64,000 bases of DNA from Microbispora sp. H13382 (GTDB lineage Bacteria > Actinomycetota > Actinomycetes > Streptosporangiales > Streptosporangiaceae). The stretch lies in contig NZ_JABBXA010000015.1 of NCBI RefSeq assembly GCF_014161445.1, positions 62,001 to 126,000 on the forward strand. The letters are read 5' to 3'. Both the position numbers and the translations under genes were made by a program. The notes below the pieces were generated by a model. The model was not told where the DNA came from. It searched no databases and saw only the letters and a program-made list of their open reading frames with translations. The number at the start of each line of letters is the position of its first letter. Position 1 is the first letter of the stretch. Below, in pieces: positions 17,807-25,546 of this stretch.

Positions 17807-18259
17807 CTAGTTGTAGCAGTAATCGTTCCAGTAGCGGTTGGCCCAGAAGCAGTTCTCCCACCAGCAGTCGTCCCAGTAGGGCGTGTTCCAGGCGCAGTTG
17901 TACGAGTAGCCGTCGACGGGGCCGGCGACGAGGTTGTTCGAGACGTTGTTGAAGGTGTTGTTGACACCGTTGTCGAGATAGTTCGCCGATGCGCCGGCGC
18001 ACGCGTTGCCACACGTTTCGCGGCAGCGGTTGTCACACGGGTTCGTACAGGTGTTACACGGGTTGTTGTACAGATTATTGCGGGTGTTGTCGAAGGTGTT
18101 GTTGAATCCGTTCGTGAACTCGTTTTCCGTCGGAGTGGCATAACCCGAGCCCGTTGGGGCGGTCACCGCGCCCGCCGCCGTGGCGCCCGCGACGAGGGCG
18201 CCACCGCCGAGCGCGGTGGAAAGTGCGAGTCCGGCGATGACCTTCTTGAGCTTGGGCAT
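17807..18259 (-). CDS. Small secreted Asn-, Cys- and Trp-rich protein, no known family
   Basis: A 150-residue exported protein. ATG 18259 has AGGGGG 7 bases upstream. Residues 1-31 are a signal peptide (KKVIAGLALSTALGGGALV, then Ala-rich). The mature chain has three zones. About 45-66 is Asn-rich (NGFNNTFDNTRNNLYNN). About 67-90 has seven Cys in CNTC, CDNRC, CGNAC spacing, then a second Asn repeat (NNTFNNVSNN). The C-terminal 30 residues are packed with Trp, Tyr, Asn and Cys (YWDDCWWENCFW). I do not recognise a family. The composition suggests a disulphide-linked surface structural protein rather than an enzyme. An AT-richer leader of about 230 bases precedes it, unusual for this genome. Confidence 0.75.
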   Translation of the reverse strand: MPKLKKVIAGLALSTALGGGALVAGATAAGAVTAPTGSGYATPTENEFTNGFNNTFDNTRNNLYNNPCNTCTNPCDNRCRETCGNACAGASANYLDNGVNNTFNNVSNNLVAGPVDGYSYNCAWNTPYWDDCWWENCFWANRYWNDYCYN

Positions 18260-18493
18260 TCCATGTCCCCCTCTAAAGGCTCAACTGCCTAATTTGTGCG
18301 ACACGCCGAAGAATGCCGCTTAATGACCGTTAAGTGGCCATTGCCCCGCGACGTCATGTTTTCCAGGCCGGACAAGCGATAAACGGTGATTGAGGGTGTT
18401 TAACGGCTTATTGGTGGATAAGGGACGTGACTCAGACACTTATGCCGCCTTTATCCCTTAATGTCCGATTTCGACGGATGGTCGGCCGGGGCC
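18260..18493. promoter_or_regulatory. AT-rich leader upstream of the Asn/Cys-rich protein gene
   Basis: This 234-base gap is markedly richer in A/T than its surroundings and contains repeated half-sites: CCGTTAAGTGG (18339-18349), AAACGGTGATT, TTTAACGGC and GGTGGATAAGG. I cannot assign a clean -35/-10 pair. The density of GTTAA/TTAACG-type elements suggests a regulated promoter for the minus-strand gene. Confidence 0.4.
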
Positions 18494-19411
18494 TCAGCCC
18501 GCGCGCACCATGGTGACGAGCGCGTTCGCCACGTCGAGGAACTGGTCCCGCGAGGAGGTCGTCGTCTGCAGGTCGACGAACGCCTCGTGCGCCCCGGCCT
18601 CGGCGAGGGTCAGCAGGTAGTCGGCGACCTGCCGCACCGTTCCCGCGTGCGGCACCTGGTCGGCGGGCGCCGGTGAGTCCGTGATCGCCGGATTGACGCG
18701 CACCACCATGCGCAGGACGGACGGGTCCCGGCCCGCGCCGGACGCCGCCCGCAGCGCCATGTCCCACAGGGCGGTCAGGTACGGCATGGGCATGGCCGCG
18801 CTCAGCCAGCCGTCGGCCCGCCGGCCGACCCTCTCCAGCGCCCCGGGGGTGTAACCGGCCAGCAGGATCGGAGGGCGCGGCCGCTGGCAGGGCTTGAGGT
18901 CGATGTGCGACGGCGGCACCGTCCAGAGCGCGCCCTTGTGCTCGACCACCTCGCCCGTCCAGACGGCCTCCATCAGGTCGAGCGTCTCCTCCAGCCGCTC
19001 TCCCCTGCCCCGCCAGGGCACCCCGGTCGCGGTGTACTCGTCGCGCAGCCAGCCGAGGCCGATGCCGACGTCCAGCCGTCCGTTGCTGAGCAGGTCGAGC
19101 GAGGTCAGCGTACGAGCGAGCAGGACGGGCGGCTGCCACAGCGCGTTGAGCGTGCTGGTCCCCAGCCGGATCTCGCGTGTGCTGACCGCGGCCAGCGTCA
19201 GCGCGGTGAGCGGGTCGAAGAACGTCCCGAAGGCCGGGGGGACCGTCCCGTCTCCTCCCGGATACGGGTCGCTGGGGGCCAGCGGCAGCAGGATGCGGTC
19301 GCCCGCCCACAGGCTGTCGTAGCCCATCGCCTCGATATCCGCGCTCGCCTGCCGCATGAAGTCCGGGTCGGCGAACGCGCCGTACTGGGGAACCGTGTAT
19401 CCGAGCCGCAT
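18494..19411 (-). CDS. LLM class (F420-type) flavin-dependent oxidoreductase
   Basis: A 305-residue luciferase-like monooxygenase fold. The N-terminal MRLGYTVPQYGAFADP, GYDSLWAGDRIL (about residues 30-41) and the TREIRLGTSTLNALWQPP segment (about 78-95) are the signatures of F420-dependent LLM oxidoreductases; GRLDVGIGLGWLRDEY follows near 115-130. GAGGAG lies 5 bases before the ATG. Actinomycete members reduce or oxidise small metabolites using F420 or FMN. Substrate cannot be inferred, and the gene stands alone. Confidence 0.85.
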   Translation of the reverse strand: MRLGYTVPQYGAFADPDFMRQASADIEAMGYDSLWAGDRILLPLAPSDPYPGGDGTVPPAFGTFFDPLTALTLAAVSTREIRLGTSTLNALWQPPVLLARTLTSLDLLSNGRLDVGIGLGWLRDEYTATGVPWRGRGERLEETLDLMEAVWTGEVVEHKGALWTVPPSHIDLKPCQRPRPPILLAGYTPGALERVGRRADGWLSAAMPMPYLTALWDMALRAASGAGRDPSVLRMVVRVNPAITDSPAPADQVPHAGTVRQVADYLLTLAEAGAHEAFVDLQTTTSSRDQFLDVANALVTMVRAG

Positions 19412-19688
19412 GAGTGTCTCCTCGCACTTCGCCGTAGCGGAATCGCCCTGTTCGGGCGTCGGCGGAGACGCTAGAAAGGCCCGCTTGCGGAAAACTTGGA
19501 CAGGCCGGGTCCAAGGAGCATCCCAGAGCTGGCGTTACCGGGGGCCGGGGGTCGAAACCGGCGATGCGAGGGTTTCCGCGCGCCGCTTGCCGGCGGCGCA
19601 CGTCGTACGGTCGCCCGGCCCGGACGCCTGTCGCGGCGGCCGGGCCGGGCGGAGTCCGCTCCGAGGCGTCCGTTTGCGAGGCGTCCGT
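19412..19688. other. Intergenic gap with a short tandem repeat
   Basis: A 277-base gap between the LLM gene start and the Lsr2-like gene stop. It contains a duplicated GAGGCGTCCGTT at about 19661-19690 and a CGCCC-TGTTC-GGGCG hairpin near the LLM start. No coding frame is convincing. Confidence 0.4.
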
Positions 19689-20132
19689 TCAGACGCCGGC
19701 CGTCGCCTCCGCGTGCGCGGTGGCCGTCTCCGCGGATTCCTCCGCGGACTGTCCGTCGGGGTCCTCGGACCCGGCGTCCGGGGCGGCGTCGGGGTGCGCC
19801 GCGATGAACCGCTCGATGACCTCGTCGGCCATCTTCCCGCGCGGGGGCACGTCCAGCCCCTGCTCGCGGGCCCACTCGCGGACGTCCGTCAGCGTGTGAC
19901 CCCGCAGGCGCGGGGAGGTGTCGGCGGCCTTCTTGGACCGCGACGCCTGCTTCACCTCACGGGCGTTCTCCAGCACTTCCTCGATGAACGCCAGAGCCTC
20001 GCTCAGCCGCTGCTGGTTCGCGTCGGACAGGTCGATGGCGAAGGTCCGGTTCAGCAGCGGGAACTCCCGTCGCGCCACATCGTCGCCCTCGGAGTGGTCG
20101 AGGTCGTCAACCAGAATCACCTTCTGCGCCAC
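19689..20132 (-). CDS. Divergent Lsr2-family nucleoid protein with acidic tail
   Basis: A 147-residue protein from GTG 20132, with GGAAGG 7 bases upstream. Residues 1-45 (VAQKVILVDDLDHSEGDD... FAIDLSDAN) match the Lsr2 dimerisation domain. Residues about 80-112 (DVREWAREQGLDVPPRGK) match its DNA-binding domain, with RGK in place of the usual minor-groove RGR motif. The last 30 residues are acidic and Ala-rich (GSEDPDGQSAEESAE), which is unusual for a DNA binder. Lsr2 proteins bridge AT-rich DNA and silence acquired genes in actinomycetes. The length is near normal plus the tail. A membrane-protein gene ends 28 bases upstream on the same strand. Confidence 0.8.
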   Translation of the reverse strand: MAQKVILVDDLDHSEGDDVARREFPLLNRTFAIDLSDANQQRLSEALAFIEEVLENAREVKQASRSKKAADTSPRLRGHTLTDVREWAREQGLDVPPRGKMADEVIERFIAAHPDAAPDAGSEDPDGQSAEESAETATAHAEATAGV

Positions 20133-20160
20133 GTGCAGCCCTTCCAGGGTGGATCTCCGT

Positions 20161-20688
20161 CTATCTGGACCGTGGCATCTTACTGGTGCTCTCCTCACCG
20201 GCCCGCCTTCCCCGGTTCCTCGCCCCGAGCACGAGCGCCACCGCGGCCACGCCGTACGCGACCGTCGTGAGCAGGGCGGGCAGGAAGTCGCCCGGACCGG
20301 AGAAATCGGGCTGGCTGCCCGCGCTGATGTCCGCCACGGTCACCGCGTGCGGGAACTCGTCGATCGCCATCACCAGGTTGACGACCGTCATGACGCCGAG
20401 CAGTGCCGCGACGACCCACCTCGTCCGTCGCAGGTGCCGGTGGAGGACGGCCACCACCAGGACGAGCATCGGCAGATACCACGCGACCATCGCGTCCACG
20501 CCGTACAACGGTCGCGCGGCGACTCCGACGAAGAGCCCCAGGAAGGAGAGAATCGCCTGGTAGCCGAGGTGTCCGCCCCCCGCCGAGACGGGGAGGATCA
20601 CGGGCACCGCCGAGGCGGACACCGCCAGGACCAGCCACGGCCATACTCGGCGGACCTTCGCCTCACGCGGCGGATGGTGCTCGGACAC
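20161..20688 (-). CDS. Small integral membrane protein, unknown function
   Basis: About 175 residues from GTG 20688; longer starts up to 20769 are possible, and no strong ribosome-binding site decides. Four hydrophobic segments are visible: VWPWLVLAVSASAVPVIL, LGYQAILSFLGLFVGVAA, a central MVAWYLPMLVLVVAVL, and a pair near the C terminus ending ALVLGARNRGRR. No family signature is recognised. It lies 28 bases ahead of the Lsr2-like gene, so the two may be co-transcribed. Confidence 0.6.
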   Translation of the reverse strand: MSEHHPPREAKVRRVWPWLVLAVSASAVPVILPVSAGGGHLGYQAILSFLGLFVGVAARPLYGVDAMVAWYLPMLVLVVAVLHRHLRRTRWVVAALLGVMTVVNLVMAIDEFPHAVTVADISAGSQPDFSGPGDFLPALLTTVAYGVAAVALVLGARNRGRRAGEESTSKMPRSR

Positions 20689-20814
20689 CGCCGAAGTATC
20701 CCAGGACCGATCACTCCGCGCCGTGGACGCCCCTGCCGGAGACGATCGGACCGTCCCGACGACCGGCACCTCGCCGAGGGGGCCTGCGCTGAGGAAGGCC
20801 CTGACTGCTTCGCC

Positions 20815-22839
20815 TCAGCGTTTACGCCTGCGTCCCGCCGTACGCCCCCGGGCGCCGGGACGCGAGCCGGGCACCAACCTCAACGGATGGGACCGCGCGC
20901 GCAAGCTGTCGAGGACCAGCCTGCGCAGTTCCTCCATGCTCTCCTCGGCGGGGTGGCCGGAGCCGGCCATCGCCTCGACGAGGGCGAGCGCGTTCGGCCC
21001 CGCCATGGCGCGCAAGTGCTCCAGCACCTTCTCCGGGCCCGCGATCTCCAGCAGGCCGAGCACACCCTCCGTCGTCACCAGCAGATGCTCGTCGGCGCCG
21101 AGTCCACCGCTATCGGAGAGCTCCAGCAGGACGAGGGGGCCCAGCACCGGGTCCGTACGCAGGCCGGGCAGCATCGGCCGCAGGTCCGGACGGATCTCGG
21201 CCAGGAGGGAGAGCATCGCGGCCGCCCGGGTGCGGAAGGAACAGGCGCGGACCGCGTCCACCAGCGGCCCGCAATCCCCGTTGTGCGCCGCGAGCCAGCC
21301 GTCCAGCTCCTGCGCGGCGGCGTCCGGCGGGTAGTGCTGCATGAGCACCCCCAGCAGCTCGGCGGCCGGAGCGTCCACCAGCTCGCCGATCAAGGGGGCG
21401 TCCCTGCCCTCGGCCAGCATCCGATCCCGCACGGCCCTCGCGCCGAGCGGCGTCAGCCGTACGAGGAGGCCTGGCTCGGCGAGCCGCCGCAGCAGCCTGG
21501 CCCGCGCCTCGGCGGACAGCGGAAGCCCGCCACCAGTGAGATCGTCGCCGGGGAGATCACCGTCGTCGACGAGATCACCGTCTTCGGGGAGATCGCCGGT
21601 GAGGTCGCTGGAGTACAGCTCGTCGGCCACGCCGTGGCTCAGCTCCACGGCGCCGAGCTCGGCCAGCGGCTCCAGCGCCCGCGCCAGCTCCTCCCCGACC
21701 CGATGGCGCCACGTCTCCTCCGGCACGCGGTCGGACGGAACGTAGTCCTGGCAGACCAGCCAGACCAACTCCTCCAGCCGGGCCACCGGCATCGGCCTCG
21801 CCATGCCGTACGCGCTGTTGAGCACGTCGGGCATGAGGTCGCCGAACACGGACGACAGCAGCGTCAGCGACGCGGGCATGTCGCGGCCCAGTTCGAAGTA
21901 CGCCTCGAACGCCCGCGTCCACAGCTTCTCCGGGTCACGCAGCAGCGGCGCGGCCTTGGCGACGCGGAGCAGGCGACCGCCGGTCACCCGGACGAGCCGA
22001 GCGCGCTTCGCCCAGGCGAGCATGAGGCCGACGCCCGGCAGTTCGGCCGCGCTGCGGACCTCGGCGTCCTGCTCGCCGGTGCCGAGCAGCCCGGCCAGCT
22101 CCCGGGCGTCGGCTCTCCGCAGATGACCGGCCTCGGTGAGCGTCCGGCCCTCGGCTCCCGCCCAGTCGGCCAGGGCCGTCAGCCGGCGTACGACCTCGCT
22201 GCGCGCCGCCGCCTCGGCGAGCTCGCGTGCGGGCGGCAGGACCAGCGGGGGCTGCGGGAAGGCCCGCTGCTCGTCCAGGTGCGGCCGGGCGAACCTGGCC
22301 TCGATCACCCTGTCGAGCGCCTCGGCGTCGTACGGCAGCCGGCCCGCCTCGACGTCGTGGGGCAATCTCTCCAGCGCCCTGCGGTCGGTCAGGTCGACAC
22401 CGTTGTCGAGCGCCGTCTGCGCCCAGAACTTCGCGAGGCCCATGCGCGCGGGGTCGTCGAGCGCCGCCGGATAGTCCGCGACGGCGGTTCGCACCGCCCG
22501 CTCCAGCTCCGCCGGGGTCGCGCCACGGGGGTCGCGCAGCCCCTTCGCGGCGACGTAACGCAGCAGGGTCAGCAGGCTCTCCGGCGCCGCGTCCAGCTCG
22601 TCCCGGGTTGCGGTGACGTATCGCGGGATCCACTCCAGCAGGAACCTGCGCACCTGCGCCTCGTCCCAGTAGCCGAGCCGGCCGTCCACGCTACGGTGGC
22701 GGGAGTCCAGGGCCGCCTCCAGCACCAGCGGGTCCGCGGCCATGCCGCGCTCGCCCGCCCAGACGAGGCAGCGGCGGACCAGCAGGTCCTTGGCCGCCTC
22801 GAACTCCTCGTCCTCATGCGGCTCGAACCAGGTACGCAT
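20815..22839 (-). CDS. Large alpha-helical cytoplasmic protein of unknown function
   Basis: A 674-residue soluble protein without signal peptide or membrane segments; a complete frame with strong codon bias. It begins MRTWFEPHEDEEFEAAKDLL and is predominantly helical, with Leu/Ala/Arg-rich amphipathic stretches suggestive of HEAT-like or winged-helix modules; AELLGVLMQHYPPDAAAQEL near residue 510 is an example. An acidic, imperfectly repeated segment (about 425-460, DLPEDGDLVDDGDLPGDDL) separates two halves, and the C terminus is very basic (RPGARGRTAGRRRKR). I recall similar uncharacterised proteins in actinomycetes but no assigned role. The acidic hinge and basic tail hint at nucleic-acid or chromatin contact, which is speculation. 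Confidence 0.7.
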   Translation of the reverse strand: MRTWFEPHEDEEFEAAKDLLVRRCLVWAGERGMAADPLVLEAALDSRHRSVDGRLGYWDEAQVRRFLLEWIPRYVTATRDELDAAPESLLTLLRYVAAKGLRDPRGATPAELERAVRTAVADYPAALDDPARMGLAKFWAQTALDNGVDLTDRRALERLPHDVEAGRLPYDAEALDRVIEARFARPHLDEQRAFPQPPLVLPPARELAEAAARSEVVRRLTALADWAGAEGRTLTEAGHLRRADARELAGLLGTGEQDAEVRSAAELPGVGLMLAWAKRARLVRVTGGRLLRVAKAAPLLRDPEKLWTRAFEAYFELGRDMPASLTLLSSVFGDLMPDVLNSAYGMARPMPVARLEELVWLVCQDYVPSDRVPEETWRHRVGEELARALEPLAELGAVELSHGVADELYSSDLTGDLPEDGDLVDDGDLPGDDLTGGGLPLSAEARARLLRRLAEPGLLVRLTPLGARAVRDRMLAEGRDAPLIGELVDAPAAELLGVLMQHYPPDAAAQELDGWLAAHNGDCGPLVDAVRACSFRTRAAAMLSLLAEIRPDLRPMLPGLRTDPVLGPLVLLELSDSGGLGADEHLLVTTEGVLGLLEIAGPEKVLEHLRAMAGPNALALVEAMAGSGHPAEESMEELRRLVLDSLRARSHPLRLVPGSRPGARGRTAGRRRKR
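21533..21606 (-). repeat. Short tandem repeat encoding an acidic hinge
   Basis: Four to five imperfect copies of a GAGATCACCGTC-like unit occur in tandem within the 674-residue gene, encoding a Gly-Asp-Leu repeat. The period and phase keep the frame, so copy number could vary without disrupting the protein. Confidence 0.6.
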
Positions 22840-22909
22840 CAGTCCCCCTCACCCATGACCATGCAGCGGAGGGTATCCGTAGGTGCGCGGGAAGCACCGG
22901 GAAACGGCC

Positions 22910-23398
22910 TCAGGAGCCGGTGTGGAGGCGGCGGTGCAGCGCGCGAACCTCGTCGGCCAGCGCGGGCACGGGCCCGGCCACCCGCACACCGGGCGCGACG
23001 TCGTTGACCGGGAGTGTCCGCACCGGCGGGGGCGGCACGTCCCACTCGGCCAGCCACCGCGCGAGCTGCGCCGACGACGCGACGTAGACGATCCGCCCGA
23101 GTCCCACCCACCCGTGCGCCGCCGCGCACATCGGGCAGTGCTCGCCGGAGGTGTAGACGGTGGCCTTCGCGCGTTCCTCCGGCGTCATGTTCGCCGCGGC
23201 CCAGCGCGCCAGCTCGAACTCCGGGTGCCGCGTGTGATCGCCGCCCGCCACCCGGTTGCGGTCCTCGGCCAGCACCTCGCCGTCGCCGGAGACGAGCACC
23301 GAGCCGAACGGCTCGTCGTCCGCCTCAAGTGCTTCCTTCGCCAGCTCCACACAGCGGCGCAGGTGCCGCAACTCCTCAGACGTCGGCTCGTAAGTCAT
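22910..23398 (-). CDS. CMP/dCMP-type nucleoside or guanine deaminase
   Basis: A 162-residue zinc-dependent deaminase. The catalytic motifs are HPEFELARW (about residues 54-62; the family has H[A/P]E with Glu as proton shuttle) and SGEHCPMCAAAHGW (about 83-96; PCxxC-type zinc site with two Cys). The N-terminal EPFGSVLVSGDGEVLAE is typical of the guanine/tRNA-adenosine deaminase branch. ATG 23398 is chosen; the frame is open slightly further upstream, but that would overlap the divergent gene. The gene is divergent from a Nei-like glycosylase with only 43 bases between starts. Both relate to nucleobase damage or salvage, so shared control is plausible. Confidence 0.8.
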   Translation of the reverse strand: MTYEPTSEELRHLRRCVELAKEALEADDEPFGSVLVSGDGEVLAEDRNRVAGGDHTRHPEFELARWAAANMTPEERAKATVYTSGEHCPMCAAAHGWVGLGRIVYVASSAQLARWLAEWDVPPPPVRTLPVNDVAPGVRVAGPVPALADEVRALHRRLHTGS

Positions 23399-23441
23399 GA
23401 TCCGAACGGTATCTCCGGACGGGACGGGTAGGGCGAGGGGC

Positions 23442-24197
23442 ATGCCGGAGGGGCATTTGGTCCATCGCTACGCGGACGAGCAGCACGAGGCGCTCGCCGG
23501 CCGGGTGGTCAGGGCCACCAGCCCGCAGGGCAGGTTCGACGCCGGGCCGTACGACGGCAGGGTCGTCGAGGGCGTGGAGGCGCTCGGCAAGCACCTGCTC
23601 TACCGGCTGGAGGGCGCCCCGCCGATCCACGTGCACCTCGGCATGCAGGGCCTCTTCCTGCGGTACGACGACCCGGCGGCCCCGCCCCGCAAGGGCACCC
23701 GGCTGCGGCTGGCGACCGGCGAGGCGGCGTTCGACCTGATCGCGCCCGCCCGCTGCGAGCCGATGGACGAGCGGGCGCTGGCGGCGCTGCGGGCCGCGAC
23801 CGGCCCCGACCCCCTGCGTGGTGACATCGACAGAACCGAGGCCGTACGACGCCTGCTCGCGGCCCACGTCCCGGTCGGCGCGGCCGTGCTCGACCAGGGC
23901 GTGTGGTCGGGGGTCGGCAACGCCTGGCGGGCCGAGCTGCTCTTCCTCACCGGCCTCGACCCCGGCGCCCGCGACATCGGCGCCGAGGCCGCCGGGCGGC
24001 TCTGGGACGCCGCCGTGCGCTACCTCGCGCTGGGGCGCGACGCCGGGCAGGTGGTCAGCGACCCGGACGCGCCGGACGAGCGGTGGGTCTACAAACGTGA
24101 GCGCTGCCGCCGCTGCGGGACCGCCGTGCGGACCTGGACCCTGGCCTCGAGGACGGCATACGCGTGCCCCGCCGACCAGCACCTGAATGCCCTCTGA
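23442..24197 (+). CDS. Fpg/Nei family DNA glycosylase (endonuclease VIII-like)
   Basis: A 251-residue base-excision repair enzyme. ATG 23442 follows GAGGGG. The mature N terminus is PEGHLVHRYADEQ, giving the catalytic Pro-Glu pair of the Fpg/Nei family after Met removal. HVHLGMQGLF (about residues 63-72) and the helix-two-turn-helix region with DQGVWSGVGNAWRAE (about 151-165) are conserved. The C-terminal zinc finger begins CRRCG but ends ACPADQH, lacking the usual fourth Cys; a His may substitute. The enzyme excises oxidised pyrimidines by a glycosylase/lyase mechanism. It lies 38 bases ahead of an SPL-like radical SAM gene, forming a DNA-repair pair. Confidence 0.9.
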   Translation: MPEGHLVHRYADEQHEALAGRVVRATSPQGRFDAGPYDGRVVEGVEALGKHLLYRLEGAPPIHVHLGMQGLFLRYDDPAAPPRKGTRLRLATGEAAFDLIAPARCEPMDERALAALRAATGPDPLRGDIDRTEAVRRLLAAHVPVGAAVLDQGVWSGVGNAWRAELLFLTGLDPGARDIGAEAAGRLWDAAVRYLALGRDAGQVVSDPDAPDERWVYKRERCRRCGTAVRTWTLASRTAYACPADQHLNAL

Positions 24198-24235
24198 CCT
24201 GGGAAGTCGTTCCATTACCGAGTTGTTATATCCAG

Positions 24236-25303
24236 GTGAACGAAGGCCAGAGACTGCTGGACATCCGCCGCATCTACGTCGAGCCCGCAGCCGCCGAACT
24301 GCCGCGCGGCAAGGAGATCCTGGAGCGGTTCCCCGAGGCCGAGCGCATCGAGATCGAGGCCCACCACCGCATCCCCGAGCTGTACGGGGACGAGGCGAAC
24401 GTGGCCCGCTGGGTCAGGATCAAGACCGAGGCGCTGGTCCTCGGCGTCAAGAAGTCGCTCACCGCGCGGCCCAACGGCCGGTCGAGCGACTTCATCGCGC
24501 CCTCCACCGCCAACGGCTGCGCCATGGCCTGCGCGTACTGCTACGTGCCGCGCCGCAAGGGCTACAGCAACCCGATCACCGTGTTCGCCAACATCGACAA
24601 GATCACGGGATATCTCGCCAGGCACGCCGGGCGCCAGGGCGTCAAGCCCGAGCCGAACCAGGTGGACCCGCACGCCTGGGTCTACGACATCGGCGAGAAC
24701 TCCGACTGCTCGGTGGACGCGACCGTCTCCGACAACGTGCGCGACCTCGTCGACCTCTTCCGCGACCTGCCGAACGCCAAGGCGAGCTTCGCCACCAAGT
24801 ACGTCAACCGCGACCTGCTCGGCTGGGACCCGCGGGGCCGTACGCGCGTCCGCTTCAGCCTGATGCCGGCCGCCGACGCCAAGCTGCTGGACATCCGCAC
24901 CTCGCCCGTCGCCGGCCGGATCGCGGCGATCGACGACTTCGTCGAGGCGGGATACGAGGTGCACGTCAACTTCAGCCCGGTGGTCGTGCGCGACGGCTGG
25001 CTGGAGGACTGGGCCGAGCTGCTCGGGCAGCTCGACGACGCGCTGAGCCCGGCGGCCCGCGCCCAGCTCGCCGCCGAGGTCATCTTCCTCACGCACAACG
25101 ACCGGCTGCACGAGGTCAACCTCGGCTGGCATCCCAAGGCCGAGGAGGTGCTGTGGCGTCCCGACCTCCAGCAGCCGAAGCGCTCGCAGACCGGCGGCTG
25201 GAACGTCCGCTACAAGACCGGCCACAAGGGCCGCTACGTCACCGCGCTCACCGACCTGATCGCCGGCAAGCTCCCGTACTGCACCGTCCGCTACGCCTTC
25301 TGA
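24236..25303 (+). CDS. Spore photoproduct lyase-family radical SAM protein
   Basis: A 355-residue protein. GTG 24236 is chosen from the family-like start LLDIRRIYVEP, although the ribosome-binding site (CCAGG) is weak. Residues about 80-105 (SDFIAPSTANGCAMACAYCY) hold the radical SAM cluster motif CxxxCxxC. WVYDIGENSDCS and ASFATKYVNRDLL are further family signatures, and the C-terminal VIFLTHNDRLHEVNLGWHP is highly conserved in actinobacterial members. Spore photoproduct lyases reverse the UV-induced thymine dimer of spores. Actinomycete homologues such as this are similar in layout, but their substrate is not established here. The gene follows a Nei-type glycosylase on the same strand. Confidence 0.85.
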   Translation: MNEGQRLLDIRRIYVEPAAAELPRGKEILERFPEAERIEIEAHHRIPELYGDEANVARWVRIKTEALVLGVKKSLTARPNGRSSDFIAPSTANGCAMACAYCYVPRRKGYSNPITVFANIDKITGYLARHAGRQGVKPEPNQVDPHAWVYDIGENSDCSVDATVSDNVRDLVDLFRDLPNAKASFATKYVNRDLLGWDPRGRTRVRFSLMPAADAKLLDIRTSPVAGRIAAIDDFVEAGYEVHVNFSPVVVRDGWLEDWAELLGQLDDALSPAARAQLAAEVIFLTHNDRLHEVNLGWHPKAEEVLWRPDLQQPKRSQTGGWNVRYKTGHKGRYVTALTDLIAGKLPYCTVRYAF

Positions 25304-25305
25304 CC

Positions 25306-25545
25306 GCCGCCCGGCAGCGAGAGCGCGTACGGCGAGCTCCACCCACCGCACCCGGGCGCGCTCCGGCGTCCCGGCGCCCGGTGATGTGGTCAGGAGCAGG
25401 GCGACGTCGTCGACCGTGACGTCGGGCCGCAGCGTACGGTCCCGGTGGGCGGCGGCGACCAGGTCGTTCTTGGTGGAAAGTGCCGGTAGAGCGTGCCCAC
25501 GGCCACCCCGGCCGCCGCCGCGATGTCGTCCATCCCGGCCTCCGG
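25306..25545 (-). pseudogene. TetR-family regulator, broken by deletions and a frameshift
   Basis: On the minus strand GMDDIAAAAGVAVGTLYRHF is an unmistakable TetR helix-turn-helix. At about 25474/25475 one base is missing, after which another frame continues STKNDLVAAA. That frame then jumps to TLRPDVTVDDVALLLTT and PERARVRWVELAVRAL, which are normally at the C terminus, so roughly 100 codons of ligand-binding core are absent. The first about 25 residues before the HTH are also missing, replaced by the start of the divergent SDR gene. No functional repressor can be made. It was probably the local regulator of the neighbouring SDR. Confidence 0.75.
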
Positions 25546-25546
25546 C

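Noticed and set aside
19918..23007. A 1,029-codon plus-strand frame across the Lsr2 and 674-residue genes
   Set aside because: Antisense shadow with biased composition and no start signal; the minus-strand genes carry family motifs.
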